DNA of 41,892 nt from Bacillota bacterium (lineage in GTDB: Bacteria > Bacillota > Clostridia > Lachnospirales > Lachnospiraceae). Made by a program: the position numbers and the translations under genes. Position 1 is the first letter of the stretch. Each line of letters begins with the position of its first letter. Location: NCBI GenBank assembly GCA_023414875.1, contig JAEZMV010000022.1:1-41892 (forward strand), read 5' to 3'. Positions 9,601 to 16,360 of this stretch are shown piece by piece. The notes under the pieces were generated by a model, which was not told where the DNA came from, did not search any database, and was given only the letters and a program-made list of their open reading frames with translations.

Positions 9601-10583
9601 TTTCATTTTTTGAGTTACTGTCCGCAAAGAGCTATTTAGATTGGGTGCTTCCGGCTACAATTAACAGGATGGGCTGGGACCCTGAGCTGAGAAATCAATC
9701 TTTGATTTGTAAGCAGCAGGGTATGTCAATTACAGTTATGTTTAAAAAGGAGCTTTTGAAAGAAGAAATTACGAAACAGCTGTTTCAACAAATGGATCAG
9801 GAAGAACTTCTGGCGATAAATCCTAATACTGTATATGACGAAGAATTAAGAGAAAAAATTAAAAATAGATTTAACTTTATATATCCTTATCAAAAAGAGG
9901 CCGGAATTAAAATAAAAATGACAGTATCCGAATTGAAAAAGTTAGGGCAGTTCATAGATGAAGATCAAAGTATAAACCTTTATCATAACCAGTCAATAAG
10001 AACCTTGGAAGAAAGCATACCGGCTACTATACCGGGCTTCCTTAGACATACAGAAGCTACCGTCAGTGGTACTGATCGTGGTACACTGTATCATAAGGTT
10101 CTCGAACTTATTGATTTAACGAAGATTCATAGCAGAGAGGAATTCCTCCATGAACTAGATTGTATCGTTGCAGAAGGACGTATAAAGGATACAGATATTG
10201 CAATGTTAAAACAGGATTATATTTATAATTTTACTAATAGTAAGGTTTCAGAACGTATGAGAATTGCCCAAAAAGATAAGAAGCTGTATAAGGAAAAGCA
10301 GTTTGTTATGGGTATTCCAGCTGCTGAATTAATGCAGGATATGGAAAGCAACGAATTGATATTAATACAAGGTATTATTGACGTGTTTTTTGAAGAGGAT
10401 GGCGAGCTGGTGTTACTGGATTACAAATCCGATCTGGTTAACAACGAGGAGCAGCTGGTTAGGCGCTATAAAGTTCAGCTAGAATATTATAAGAAAGCTC
10501 TGGAACAAATGCTGAATAAGAAAGTAAAAGAAATGATCATTTATTCTCTACCACTGGGAAAAGAAATCAGAATAGTTGAGTAG
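6681..10583 (+). CDS. addA: ATP-dependent helicase/nuclease AddA
   Basis: Motor and nuclease subunit of AddAB, a 3'-5' superfamily 1A helicase. Walker A is at 22-29 (AAAGSGKT), Walker B at about 402 (DEYQDSN), and later helicase motifs include VGDVKQSIYKFR, HKSKGLEFPIVF and RVLYVAMTRAKEKL. The C-terminal RecB-like nuclease centre is D1247-Y1248-K1249 (LLDYKSD) with an upstream GTLYHKVLE. The start has AGGAG at 7-base spacing. It is 1300 residues, slightly longer than the usual 1200-1250. Part of the excess is a low-complexity Ser/Thr/Glu/Asp/Ala-rich stretch at about residues 553-608, between the first helicase motifs and domain 2. It acts with the upstream addB; a SASP gene follows. Confidence 0.96.
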   Translation: MRFTKAQQKVIDTRKKNVLVSAAAGSGKTAVLVERIISMISEGDNPIDIDRLLVVTFTNAAAAEMRGRIGKAIDEKLLKEPGNLHLQKQLSLLQSAQITTIHSFCLNVIRNYFHRIDLDPSFKIAEESEITLMKSDVIADLLERWYEEGTEDFHEFIESYSHSKSDAPVEDLILQLYNFSMSDPWPKSWIEEKKRMFDITSMEEFLNAPWMSELVEYTKSVLGDLLAKNSKAISICNESGGPGAYLPALISDRNQLKQLQTSASYQEYSKLFQAISFDRLSAKREEGVDPLKKEKVKVLREEIKKGIKDLANQYFYQTPEEMLKDMQAVDKVMKVLFELTLEFMEEFAKKKEEKNLIDFNDLEHFALKILVKEEAEDLNAEDKAPTQAALELSEQFEEILIDEYQDSNMVQETILKSISREGLGQPNRFMVGDVKQSIYKFRLAMPEIFMEKYDTYSTEELTAEDEVNHYQRIDLDKNFRSRKTVLEYVNRIFEQIMQKSVGGVIYDDTAALKYGELYEETLINTADPEGDSLQLSEEIKSRLASEVELLLVTEEDLEVEEISVKASDKITSEGASFEGHHNAASKTDASNSDASEVDITSEASAEELEYTKKELEARVIAKKIKELTHPEHGMLVFDRKMNGHRPATYRDIVILLRSMSNWSEVFVNTLIQEGISAYADTGTGYFQTLEIMTVLNMLRIIDNPRQDIPLAGVLYSPMVGLTTTELAMIRVDNRNTCLYGAVKTYISQGTSEDLKVKLIHFMDQLNAFRSMVSYKPIHELIQIVLDQTGYYYYALAMTGGDRRKANIDMLISQAVRFEKGSYSGLFHFIRYIEKLHKYEVDFGEAAVSGEQDNTVRIMSIHKSKGLEFPIVFVAGMSKQFNTQDTRNSIVLHSELGAGPEYINSKLRTKIPTLLKRVIQKKVQVENLGEELRVLYVAMTRAKEKLYLTGYLKSLDILNASSIQEGLAEELAGKFSFFELLSAKSYLDWVLPATINRMGWDPELRNQSLICKQQGMSITVMFKKELLKEEITKQLFQQMDQEELLAINPNTVYDEELREKIKNRFNFIYPYQKEAGIKIKMTVSELKKLGQFIDEDQSINLYHNQSIRTLEESIPATIPGFLRHTEATVSGTDRGTLYHKVLELIDLTKIHSREEFLHELDCIVAEGRIKDTDIAMLKQDYIYNFTNSKVSERMRIAQKDKKLYKEKQFVMGIPAAELMQDMESNELILIQGIIDVFFEEDGELVLLDYKSDLVNNEEQLVRRYKVQLEYYKKALEQMLNKKVKEMIIYSLPLGKEIRIVE

Positions 10584-10665
10584 AAGTTGGGAACACTCTA
10601 AAAAACCAAAATCTAAATATATTAATATAGTTAGAAGGATTATGAGTTCGGAAGGGTGCGATACT

Positions 10666-10881
10666 ATGAGTAAAAAGCAGGAACAAGAAATAGATCTGAA
10701 TAATCTTAAACCGGAGGAAACATTGAAATATGAAATTGCCAGAGAGTTAGGATATTTAGATAAAGTGATGACAACCGGGTGGAAATCATTGACAGCAAAA
10801 GAATCCGGGCGAATCGGTGGTATCATGACGAAAATGAAAAGAGAAGCACAAAAGCAAATGAAGGAAGAGAAGATAGAATAA
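10666..10881 (+). CDS. Small acid-soluble spore protein, alpha/beta type (minor form)
   Basis: A 71-residue DNA-binding protein expected to coat and protect DNA in the dormant spore. The core LKYEIARELGYLDKV followed by LTAKESGRIGGIMTK matches the two conserved blocks of alpha/beta SASP (xEIAxELG and LTxxExGxIGGxM). The cleavage site recognised by germination protease is not clearly recognisable, so this may be a divergent minor SASP. ATG 10666 has GGAAGGG upstream. Longer in-frame starts at 10576 and 10642 overlap addA or have poor spacing. Forespore (sigma-G) expression would be expected, but I did not identify a sigma-G promoter. A terminator follows. Confidence 0.8.
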   Translation: MSKKQEQEIDLNNLKPEETLKYEIARELGYLDKVMTTGWKSLTAKESGRIGGIMTKMKREAQKQMKEEKIE

Positions 10882-10953
10882 GAAAAGATACAGCTTTGCT
10901 AAGCGAAGCATTATTTGAGTAAGAAATTTTATATTTGCATACTAATATTTGTC

Positions 10954-10994
10954 ATAAATCTCATACTTTATAAAAGTTTGGGATTTATTTTTTG
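10954..10994 (+). terminator. Terminator after the addBA-SASP genes
   Basis: An imperfect stem pairs AAATCTCA..ACTT with AAGT..TGGGATTT around a TATAA loop, followed by ATTTTTTTG. Confidence 0.7.
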
Positions 10995-11031
10995 TAAAAA
11001 GGGCGCCGTACAATTTTAGTACGACAGCCCC
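10994..11031 (-). terminator. Terminator of the ROK regulator gene
   Basis: On the minus strand, GGGGCTGTCGTAC pairs with GTACGGCGCCC around a TAAAATT loop, followed by TTTTT. It lies 10 bases past the stop codon. Confidence 0.75.
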
Positions 11032-11040
11032 TTGGTATTA

Positions 11041-12201
11041 TTAAGCGCGTAAATTAATATGATTCAATTTTAGTAAATCAATACCTAAAAAGCCTTTGAT
11101 AGCTACGCAGATACCTCCAAGCAGTATCGAAGTATCCTGGAGTACGGATGGAACAATCCGGAGATAGCTATTCATTTTGCTGCTTAAGGAAGCCTCTATC
11201 TGTTCCGTGATATGTGGGAAGTTTATCGTAAATGAACTGTTTATGATAACAATATCCGGATTATATGCATTTAAAATATTGTTCACTCCAACAGACATAT
11301 ACTTTATGAAGTCACCCATAATCTTGCAAGCATCAGGATCGTTTGCCTCATAGAAGGAACGAAATTGTTCAAAACTGGCCTCCTCCATACCCTTCATGTT
11401 TGCGAATTCCTGGAGAAGCGTCCGTTCAGATACGTATTGCTCCAAACAGCCTTTGTTGCCACAGGGGCATTGCCTTCCATCAATTTCAATGATTGTATGT
11501 CCAAATTCACCGGCTCTTCCGTTATAACCAGTGTATAACTGATGATTAATAATGATCCCCAAACCTATTCCTGAATGTACACTTACATTTGCTATGTTTG
11601 AATAATCATATTGGAAGGTTTTTTCACCGATTACGGATAAGTTTGCTTCATTCTCAAGATACACCGGTGCACTAAAATGCTGCTCCAATTCTTCGGCTAG
11701 ATGAAAACCGGCCAAATTATAATTTGGAGTAAAAGATACATGATTATTAGCGATAACACCATGGATTCCAAGGGTTATACCCACAAGATTATAATGAGTA
11801 TCCTTCGGTAGTTTCATTGATTCAATAAGCGTTATCAATACATCTATAATATTTGCTGTAGTCTTAGGAGTTTTAATTTGTTTTAAGCTGCAATCTTCAC
11901 CGATTAAATCGGATACTAAGGCGGAGATTGTATCAACACCAATATCAATGCAGATAACATAACCGGCCTTCTTATTCAGACTTAGTAAGATTGGCTTTCT
12001 ACCCAAGCTAGTATCATCACTACCAATTTCGATAACCAATTTCTTGTTGATCAGTTCCTGTACGATTGCGGAAATCGTAGCCTTAGTCAAGCCCAGATGT
12101 TTCGCGATTGCGGCTCTCGAAATTGCAGTATGATTAATGATGGTTTCCAACACTAAATTCGTGTTAATATCTCGTATGAGTTCTTTACTGCCTGTTACCA
12201 T
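11041..12201 (-). CDS. ROK-family transcriptional regulator, XylR/NagC-like
   Basis: A probable sugar-responsive repressor. Residues about 10-65 form a MarR-like winged helix (TAISRAAIAKHLGLTKATIS then IVQELINKKLV). A ROK domain follows with an actin-like ATPase fold start (CIDIGVDT), a GLGIII segment, and the zinc site in CPCGNKGCLEQY, which marks genuine ROK proteins. At 386 residues it matches XylR/NagC-type regulators. ATG 12201 has GAAGGG at 8-base spacing; a GTG at 12210 is less likely. It is divergently transcribed from xylulokinase across about 360 bases, so regulation of xylB by xylose or a related pentose is the natural inference. The effector is not shown by sequence. Confidence 0.88.
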   Translation of the reverse strand: MVTGSKELIRDINTNLVLETIINHTAISRAAIAKHLGLTKATISAIVQELINKKLVIEIGSDDTSLGRKPILLSLNKKAGYVICIDIGVDTISALVSDLIGEDCSLKQIKTPKTTANIIDVLITLIESMKLPKDTHYNLVGITLGIHGVIANNHVSFTPNYNLAGFHLAEELEQHFSAPVYLENEANLSVIGEKTFQYDYSNIANVSVHSGIGLGIIINHQLYTGYNGRAGEFGHTIIEIDGRQCPCGNKGCLEQYVSERTLLQEFANMKGMEEASFEQFRSFYEANDPDACKIMGDFIKYMSVGVNNILNAYNPDIVIINSSFTINFPHITEQIEASLSSKMNSYLRIVPSVLQDTSILLGGICVAIKGFLGIDLLKLNHINLRA

Positions 12202-12363
12202 TACAGTCACCCTTCGTCAAATATAATTGATATCATGTTAACATAGATTAATTTTTTTGGAAAGAGTATTATTGTACAATTATTTATTACTGCATCTTGT
12301 GACAATTGTTGCATGTAAGCTGCATATGCTTTTATTATTTCATCTGGTACAGTTTATAATTAC

Positions 12364-12392
12364 TTGACAGAGATATCTCTTGTTGATATAGT
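12364..12392 (+). promoter_or_regulatory. xylB promoter with palindromic spacer
   Basis: TTGACA (12364-12369), a 17-base spacer and TATAGT (12387-12392) form a near-consensus promoter. A perfect 12-bp palindrome AGAGATATCTCT (12369-12380) starts at the last base of the -35 box, a place where a repressor such as the divergent ROK protein could bind. The 5' leader would be about 165 bases. Confidence 0.7.
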
Positions 12393-12485
12393 TTATTTAT
12401 ATATAGTTTATTCATCAAATCAATTCTAAATAAATTGCAAAATTAGAGATGGTAATACTGTTATCCACGCATTGTAATGTTGATT

Positions 12486-12566
12486 CGAAAGGAGATAAAG
12501 TCTCCTTTCTCGAAAACCGAAAGGAGATAAAATCTCCTTTCTCGAAAACCGAAAGGAGACTTAAAA
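12486..12566 (+). promoter_or_regulatory. Tandem SD/anti-SD leader of xylB
   Basis: Two 32-bp direct repeats (12486-12517, 12518-12549), differing at one base, plus the start of a third (12550 on) precede the ATG. Each holds GAAAGGAGA (S: 12487-12495, 12519-12527, 12551-12559); the first two also hold its complement TCTCCTTTC (A: 12501-12509, 12533-12541). S3 is the real ribosome binding site, 7 bases from ATG 12567. Each A can pair with the S before it (5-nt loop) or after it (9-nt loop). The first register leaves S3 free, the second sequesters it. A translational switch is inferred; the repeats and complementarity are seen directly. Confidence 0.8.
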
Positions 12567-14036
12567 ATGTTATATGTAGGTGTAGATTTGGGAACGTCCT
12601 CCGTTAAGTTATTATTAATGGATGAGGACGGAAATATTAAGAGTATTGTTACCAGAGAGTATCCGTTATATTTTCCGAAGCCGGGCTGGTCTGAGCAAAA
12701 TCCCGAGGACTGGTATACCGGTTTAGTGGATGGAATAAAGGAATTAACAAAGGATTGTGATAAATCAGAGATTGATGGTATCAGCTTCAGTGGTCAGATG
12801 CACGGTATGGTAATTCTTGATGAGAATGATAAGGTAATCCGCCCTGCTATTCTTTGGAATGATGGACGTACTCAAGCAGAATGTGATTATTTAAATAAGG
12901 AGATAGGAAGAGAGAAAATCTCCAGCTATACAGCCAATATGGCACTCACAGGCTTTACGGCACCTAAGCTTTTATGGGTAAGAAAGCATGAGCCGGAGAA
13001 TTTTGCTAAAATCAAGAAGGTGATGCTTCCAAAGGACTACATAGCCTACAAACTTTCCGGTGTACATTGCACCGATGTATCCGATGCGTCCGGAATGCTA
13101 TTATTAGATGTTAAGAATAAATGCTGGTCAAAGGAAATGCTTGACCTTTGTGGCTTAAAAGAGGAACAGATGGCTAAAATTCATGAATCCTACCAGATAG
13201 TAGGTAGCTTGACAAAGCAGGCAGCAGAGGATCTTGGGTTATCTGAGAACATTAAGGTTATTGCCGGTGGCGGCGATCAGGCAGTTGCAGCGGTTGGTAC
13301 TGGTACGGTTGGAGAAGGCAAGTGCAGCGTTTCTCTGGGCACTTCAGGTGTGGTATTTATCTCCACCAAGGAGTTTGCTGTGGATGAAAACAATTCACTT
13401 CATGCCTTTGCTCATGCTGACGGCAAGTATCATTTCATGGGTGTAATGCTCTCAGCAGCAGCATCTAACAAATGGTGGATGGATGAAATACTGGCAACTA
13501 AGGAATATAGCAAGGAACAACAGGGTATCACCAAGCTTGGAGAAAACAATGTTTATTTCCTTCCTTACCTGATGGGTGAGAGAACACCTCATAACAATCC
13601 GAATGCCAGAGGTGCATTTATCGGAATGACAATGGATACGACCCGTCAGGATATGACCCAGGCAGTGCTGGAGGGTGTAGCCTTTGCGCTTCGTGATTCC
13701 TTTGAGATTACGAAATCTCTGGGTGTTGACATCAGCAGCATCAGAATAAATGGTGGTGGAGCTAAGAGCCCGCTATGGTGTAAAATCATAGCAGATGTTC
13801 TTAACGTAAAGGTTGAAAAAATTAATTCGGAAGAGGGACCTGCATTTGGTGCAGCAATCCTTGCAGCAGTTGGCTGTGGCAAGTATGCTTCTGTAGAAGA
13901 GGCAACTGCAAAGCTGATTAAAGTAGTTGAAACAACAGAACAGGATGCAGAGGTTGTAGAATTATATAATAAAAAATATAATGTATTTAAACAACTTTAC
14001 CCTACTTTAAAAGAAGTATATAATCAAATGGTATAA
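12567..14036 (+). CDS. xylB: Xylulokinase
   Basis: Phosphorylates D-xylulose to xylulose 5-phosphate, feeding xylose into the pentose phosphate pathway. It is a 489-residue FGGY carbohydrate kinase. The N-terminal phosphate loop is VDLGTSSVK, followed by SGQMHGMV and LWNDGRT typical of xylulokinases, and the catalytic base is probably D237 in GGGDQAVAAVG. The C-terminal half has SLGTSG and the FGGY signature around GVAFALRDSFEI and RINGGGAKSPLW. Length is normal. The start is fixed by AAAGGAGA seven bases upstream. It is a single gene, ended by a strong terminator and divergent from the ROK regulator, under a consensus promoter with an unusual repeated leader. Confidence 0.95.
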   Translation: MLYVGVDLGTSSVKLLLMDEDGNIKSIVTREYPLYFPKPGWSEQNPEDWYTGLVDGIKELTKDCDKSEIDGISFSGQMHGMVILDENDKVIRPAILWNDGRTQAECDYLNKEIGREKISSYTANMALTGFTAPKLLWVRKHEPENFAKIKKVMLPKDYIAYKLSGVHCTDVSDASGMLLLDVKNKCWSKEMLDLCGLKEEQMAKIHESYQIVGSLTKQAAEDLGLSENIKVIAGGGDQAVAAVGTGTVGEGKCSVSLGTSGVVFISTKEFAVDENNSLHAFAHADGKYHFMGVMLSAAASNKWWMDEILATKEYSKEQQGITKLGENNVYFLPYLMGERTPHNNPNARGAFIGMTMDTTRQDMTQAVLEGVAFALRDSFEITKSLGVDISSIRINGGGAKSPLWCKIIADVLNVKVEKINSEEGPAFGAAILAAVGCGKYASVEEATAKLIKVVETTEQDAEVVELYNKKYNVFKQLYPTLKEVYNQMV

Positions 14037-14057
14037 TGCATAAAAGATAGAAATAGT

Positions 14058-14108
14058 GGCTGCTGTAAGGTGATTGAATTTTGATTGCCTTACAGCAGCC
14101 TTTAACAT
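14058..14108 (+). terminator. Terminator of xylB
   Basis: A 13-bp perfect stem, 14058-14070 with 14088-14100 (GGCTGCTGTAAGG), is followed by TTTAACATATTT. Confidence 0.8.
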
Positions 14109-14226
14109 ATTTAAATTGATAAGGACTTCTAGGTATGGTAAAATATCACTGCTGTAAATAATATTAACATTACGAGTATCGCTATGCGAAGGATGTAAAA
14201 TTAAGAATAGAAGGGAGCTGCGATTG

Positions 14227-15006
14227 ATGCAGCCTTATACCAGCTTTGCCGCCGTTTATGATACATTTATGGACAATGTACCTTATGACGAGTGGACAGA
14301 TTATATACAGAAGTTATTGAAACAGTACAGGATGGAGAAAGGGCTCTTGCTTGAGCTTGGCTGCGGAACCGGCAGCATGACAAGGCGACTCGCTGCTAAG
14401 GGGTTTGATATGATAGGAATTGATAACTCCGAGGATATGCTACAAATAGCCAGAGAAAAGGATACGGAGAGAGAGAAGGATATTCTTTATCTGTGCCAGG
14501 ATATGAGAGAATTTGAACTCTATGGGACTGTGGCAGCAGTTGTCAGTGTCTGTGACAGCATGAATTATATCCTCACGGAAGAGGATATGCTCCGGGTATT
14601 TTGCCTGGTAAATAAGTATCTGGATCCGCAGGGTTTATTTATTTTTGATCTGGACACCCAGTATGCTTATCAGGAGGTATTAGGTGATAATACCATTGCA
14701 GAAAATCGGGAAGAAGGTAGTTTTATCTGGGAGAATACCTATTATGAAGATGAGATGCTGAATGAAATCAATCTCACCTTGTTTATTCCCGAGAAGCAAG
14801 AAGAAGGTCTTTTTCGTAAATACGAAGAAACACATTATAGGAAGGCTTATTCCATAGAGACAATTAAAAGGTTGATTGAAGAGGCGGGTATGGAATGGGT
14901 TGCGGTGTATGAAGCATTAACGAAAAGAAAACCAAGAGAGGACTGTGAAAGAGTATACATTATCGCTAGAGAAAAGCGACAGTCCGATAAATTCTATACT
15001 GAGTAG
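14227..15006 (+). CDS. Class I SAM-dependent methyltransferase
   Basis: A 259-residue cytoplasmic methyltransferase of unknown substrate. It opens with YTSFAAVYDTFMDNVPYDEW, a lead-in common in Firmicutes methyltransferases of this type. SAM motif I is LLELGCGTGSMT, motif II is near GIDNSEDML, and a CQDMREF segment fits the adenine-contacting loop. The rest is a mixed alpha/beta domain that probably recognises a small molecule. ATG 14227 has AAGGGAG at 9 bases; the TTG immediately before it is possible but less likely. The gene lies alone between the xylB terminator and hslO. Confidence 0.85.
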   Translation: MQPYTSFAAVYDTFMDNVPYDEWTDYIQKLLKQYRMEKGLLLELGCGTGSMTRRLAAKGFDMIGIDNSEDMLQIAREKDTEREKDILYLCQDMREFELYGTVAAVVSVCDSMNYILTEEDMLRVFCLVNKYLDPQGLFIFDLDTQYAYQEVLGDNTIAENREEGSFIWENTYYEDEMLNEINLTLFIPEKQEEGLFRKYEETHYRKAYSIETIKRLIEEAGMEWVAVYEALTKRKPREDCERVYIIAREKRQSDKFYTE

Positions 15007-15167
15007 GTAAGATGTTATAATATCACTACTTTCTATGACCTGATAGTAGACTTAGACGAATATAAGTGTTCACTCAGTAAAAACGATTTATACTTCTAGG
15101 CGAATATCACATACAATTCGAATAATTGTCGGGGTTTCGAAGATAATGAAGGAGATAATAACTATTT

Positions 15168-15204
15168 GCGTGCGATAGGTTACTTAATCATAGTACTCGC
15201 ACGC
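15168..15204. other. Hairpin in the gap before hslO
   Basis: An 8-bp perfect inverted repeat GCGTGCGA (15168-15175) / TCGCACGC (15197-15204) with a 21-base loop lies in the 274-base gap. A second small imperfect palindrome (ACACC..GGTGT, about 15243-15260) lies just before the hslO start. Neither has a terminator-like T tract, so a role in the hslO leader is only a possibility. Confidence 0.4.
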
Positions 15205-15280
15205 TAATTAAAATATAAAAAAATTACAACATAATTTTAGCTGACACCCATAGGTGGTGTTAGGGCAGAATGGAGATTAT

Positions 15281-16162
15281 ATGACTGATTATATCGTACG
15301 TGCCAGTGCGGCTGAAAATCAAATACGTGCATTTGCAGCTACAACAAAAGAGCTTGTGGAGTATGCAAGAAGTATTCATGGTACAAGTCCTGTAGCAACT
15401 GCCGCCTTAGGAAGACTTTTAACTGCGGGAGCAATGATGGGAAGTATGATGAAGGGAGATAAGGATATCCTGACACTTCAAATAAAAGGAAACGGTCCAA
15501 TCGAAGGACTTACGGTAACAGCTGACTCTAACGGGAAGGTGAAGGGATATGCTTATAACCCTGAGGTATTGATTCATGCTAATGATAAGGGAAAGCTTGA
15601 CGTTGGAGGAGCCATTGGAGAAGGAATGCTCAGTATTATTAAGGATATGGGTTTAAAGGAACCTTACATTGGCCAGACACACCTGGTCTCCGGTGAAATC
15701 GCTGAGGATCTAACCTACTATTTTGCAACCAGTGAGCAGGTACCTTCTGTGGTTGCCCTGGGAGTTTTGATGAATAAGGATAATACGGTTCGAAGGGCAG
15801 GAGGATTTATCATTCAATTAATGCCCTTTGCCGAGGAAAAGGTCATAGATCTGTTGGAGAAAAAAATTAGCCATATTAACAGTATCACAGCTTTATTAGA
15901 TCAGGATATGACACCAGAAATGATTCTTCATCATATACTAGATGATTTTGGCCTGGATATCATGGATCAGTACCCAACCTCTTTCGAATGTAATTGCTCA
16001 AAGAAGCGGGTAGAGAAAGCAATCATATCCATAGGTCGTAAAGATATTCAGGAAATGATTGATGATAATGAACCGATCGAAGTAAACTGTCATTTTTGTA
16101 ATCAACATTACCATTATTCTGTTGATGAGCTGAAGGAAATCATAAAACGAAGTAATAGGTAA
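15281..16162 (+). CDS. hslO: Redox-regulated chaperone Hsp33
   Basis: A holdase chaperone activated by oxidation; it protects unfolding proteins during oxidative and heat stress in the cytoplasm. The N-terminus TDYIVRASAAENQIRAFAA is the standard Hsp33 opening. The redox switch is complete: C237-X-C239 and C270-X2-C273, which hold zinc when reduced and form disulfides when oxidised. The 293-residue length is normal. ATG 15281 is chosen because the frame from GTG 15254 adds nine residues not seen in the family, while GGAG precedes 15281. It is likely monocistronic. Confidence 0.95.
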   Translation: MTDYIVRASAAENQIRAFAATTKELVEYARSIHGTSPVATAALGRLLTAGAMMGSMMKGDKDILTLQIKGNGPIEGLTVTADSNGKVKGYAYNPEVLIHANDKGKLDVGGAIGEGMLSIIKDMGLKEPYIGQTHLVSGEIAEDLTYYFATSEQVPSVVALGVLMNKDNTVRRAGGFIIQLMPFAEEKVIDLLEKKISHINSITALLDQDMTPEMILHHILDDFGLDIMDQYPTSFECNCSKKRVEKAIISIGRKDIQEMIDDNEPIEVNCHFCNQHYHYSVDELKEIIKRSNR

Positions 16163-16360
16163 TAACAGATATCACAAAAAAAGGATAAGGTATGCCATTG
16201 CTATGTAGAATAATACAAGATAGAATGAGAGGGAATTAATGTTAAAAATACTTGTTCTTCCGGCGTTTACCCTCCATTTACATAAGTAAATCAATACAAT
16301 GGAGAAAAGATCATTCAGAACAGGTATCATCCAAATAATATTCAAAGGAGTGAGAATTAC

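Noticed and set aside
12486..12549. The xylB leader repeats as transcription terminators
   Set aside because: Neither hairpin is followed by a T tract, and both lie within 80 bases of the start codon with the SD inside the repeat, which fits a translational role better.
15057..15150. Old degenerate MITE copy before hslO
   Set aside because: There are short matches (CACATAC, AATTCG, TTTCGA) in the right order, but gaps are large and no inverted end is visible; too weak to call.
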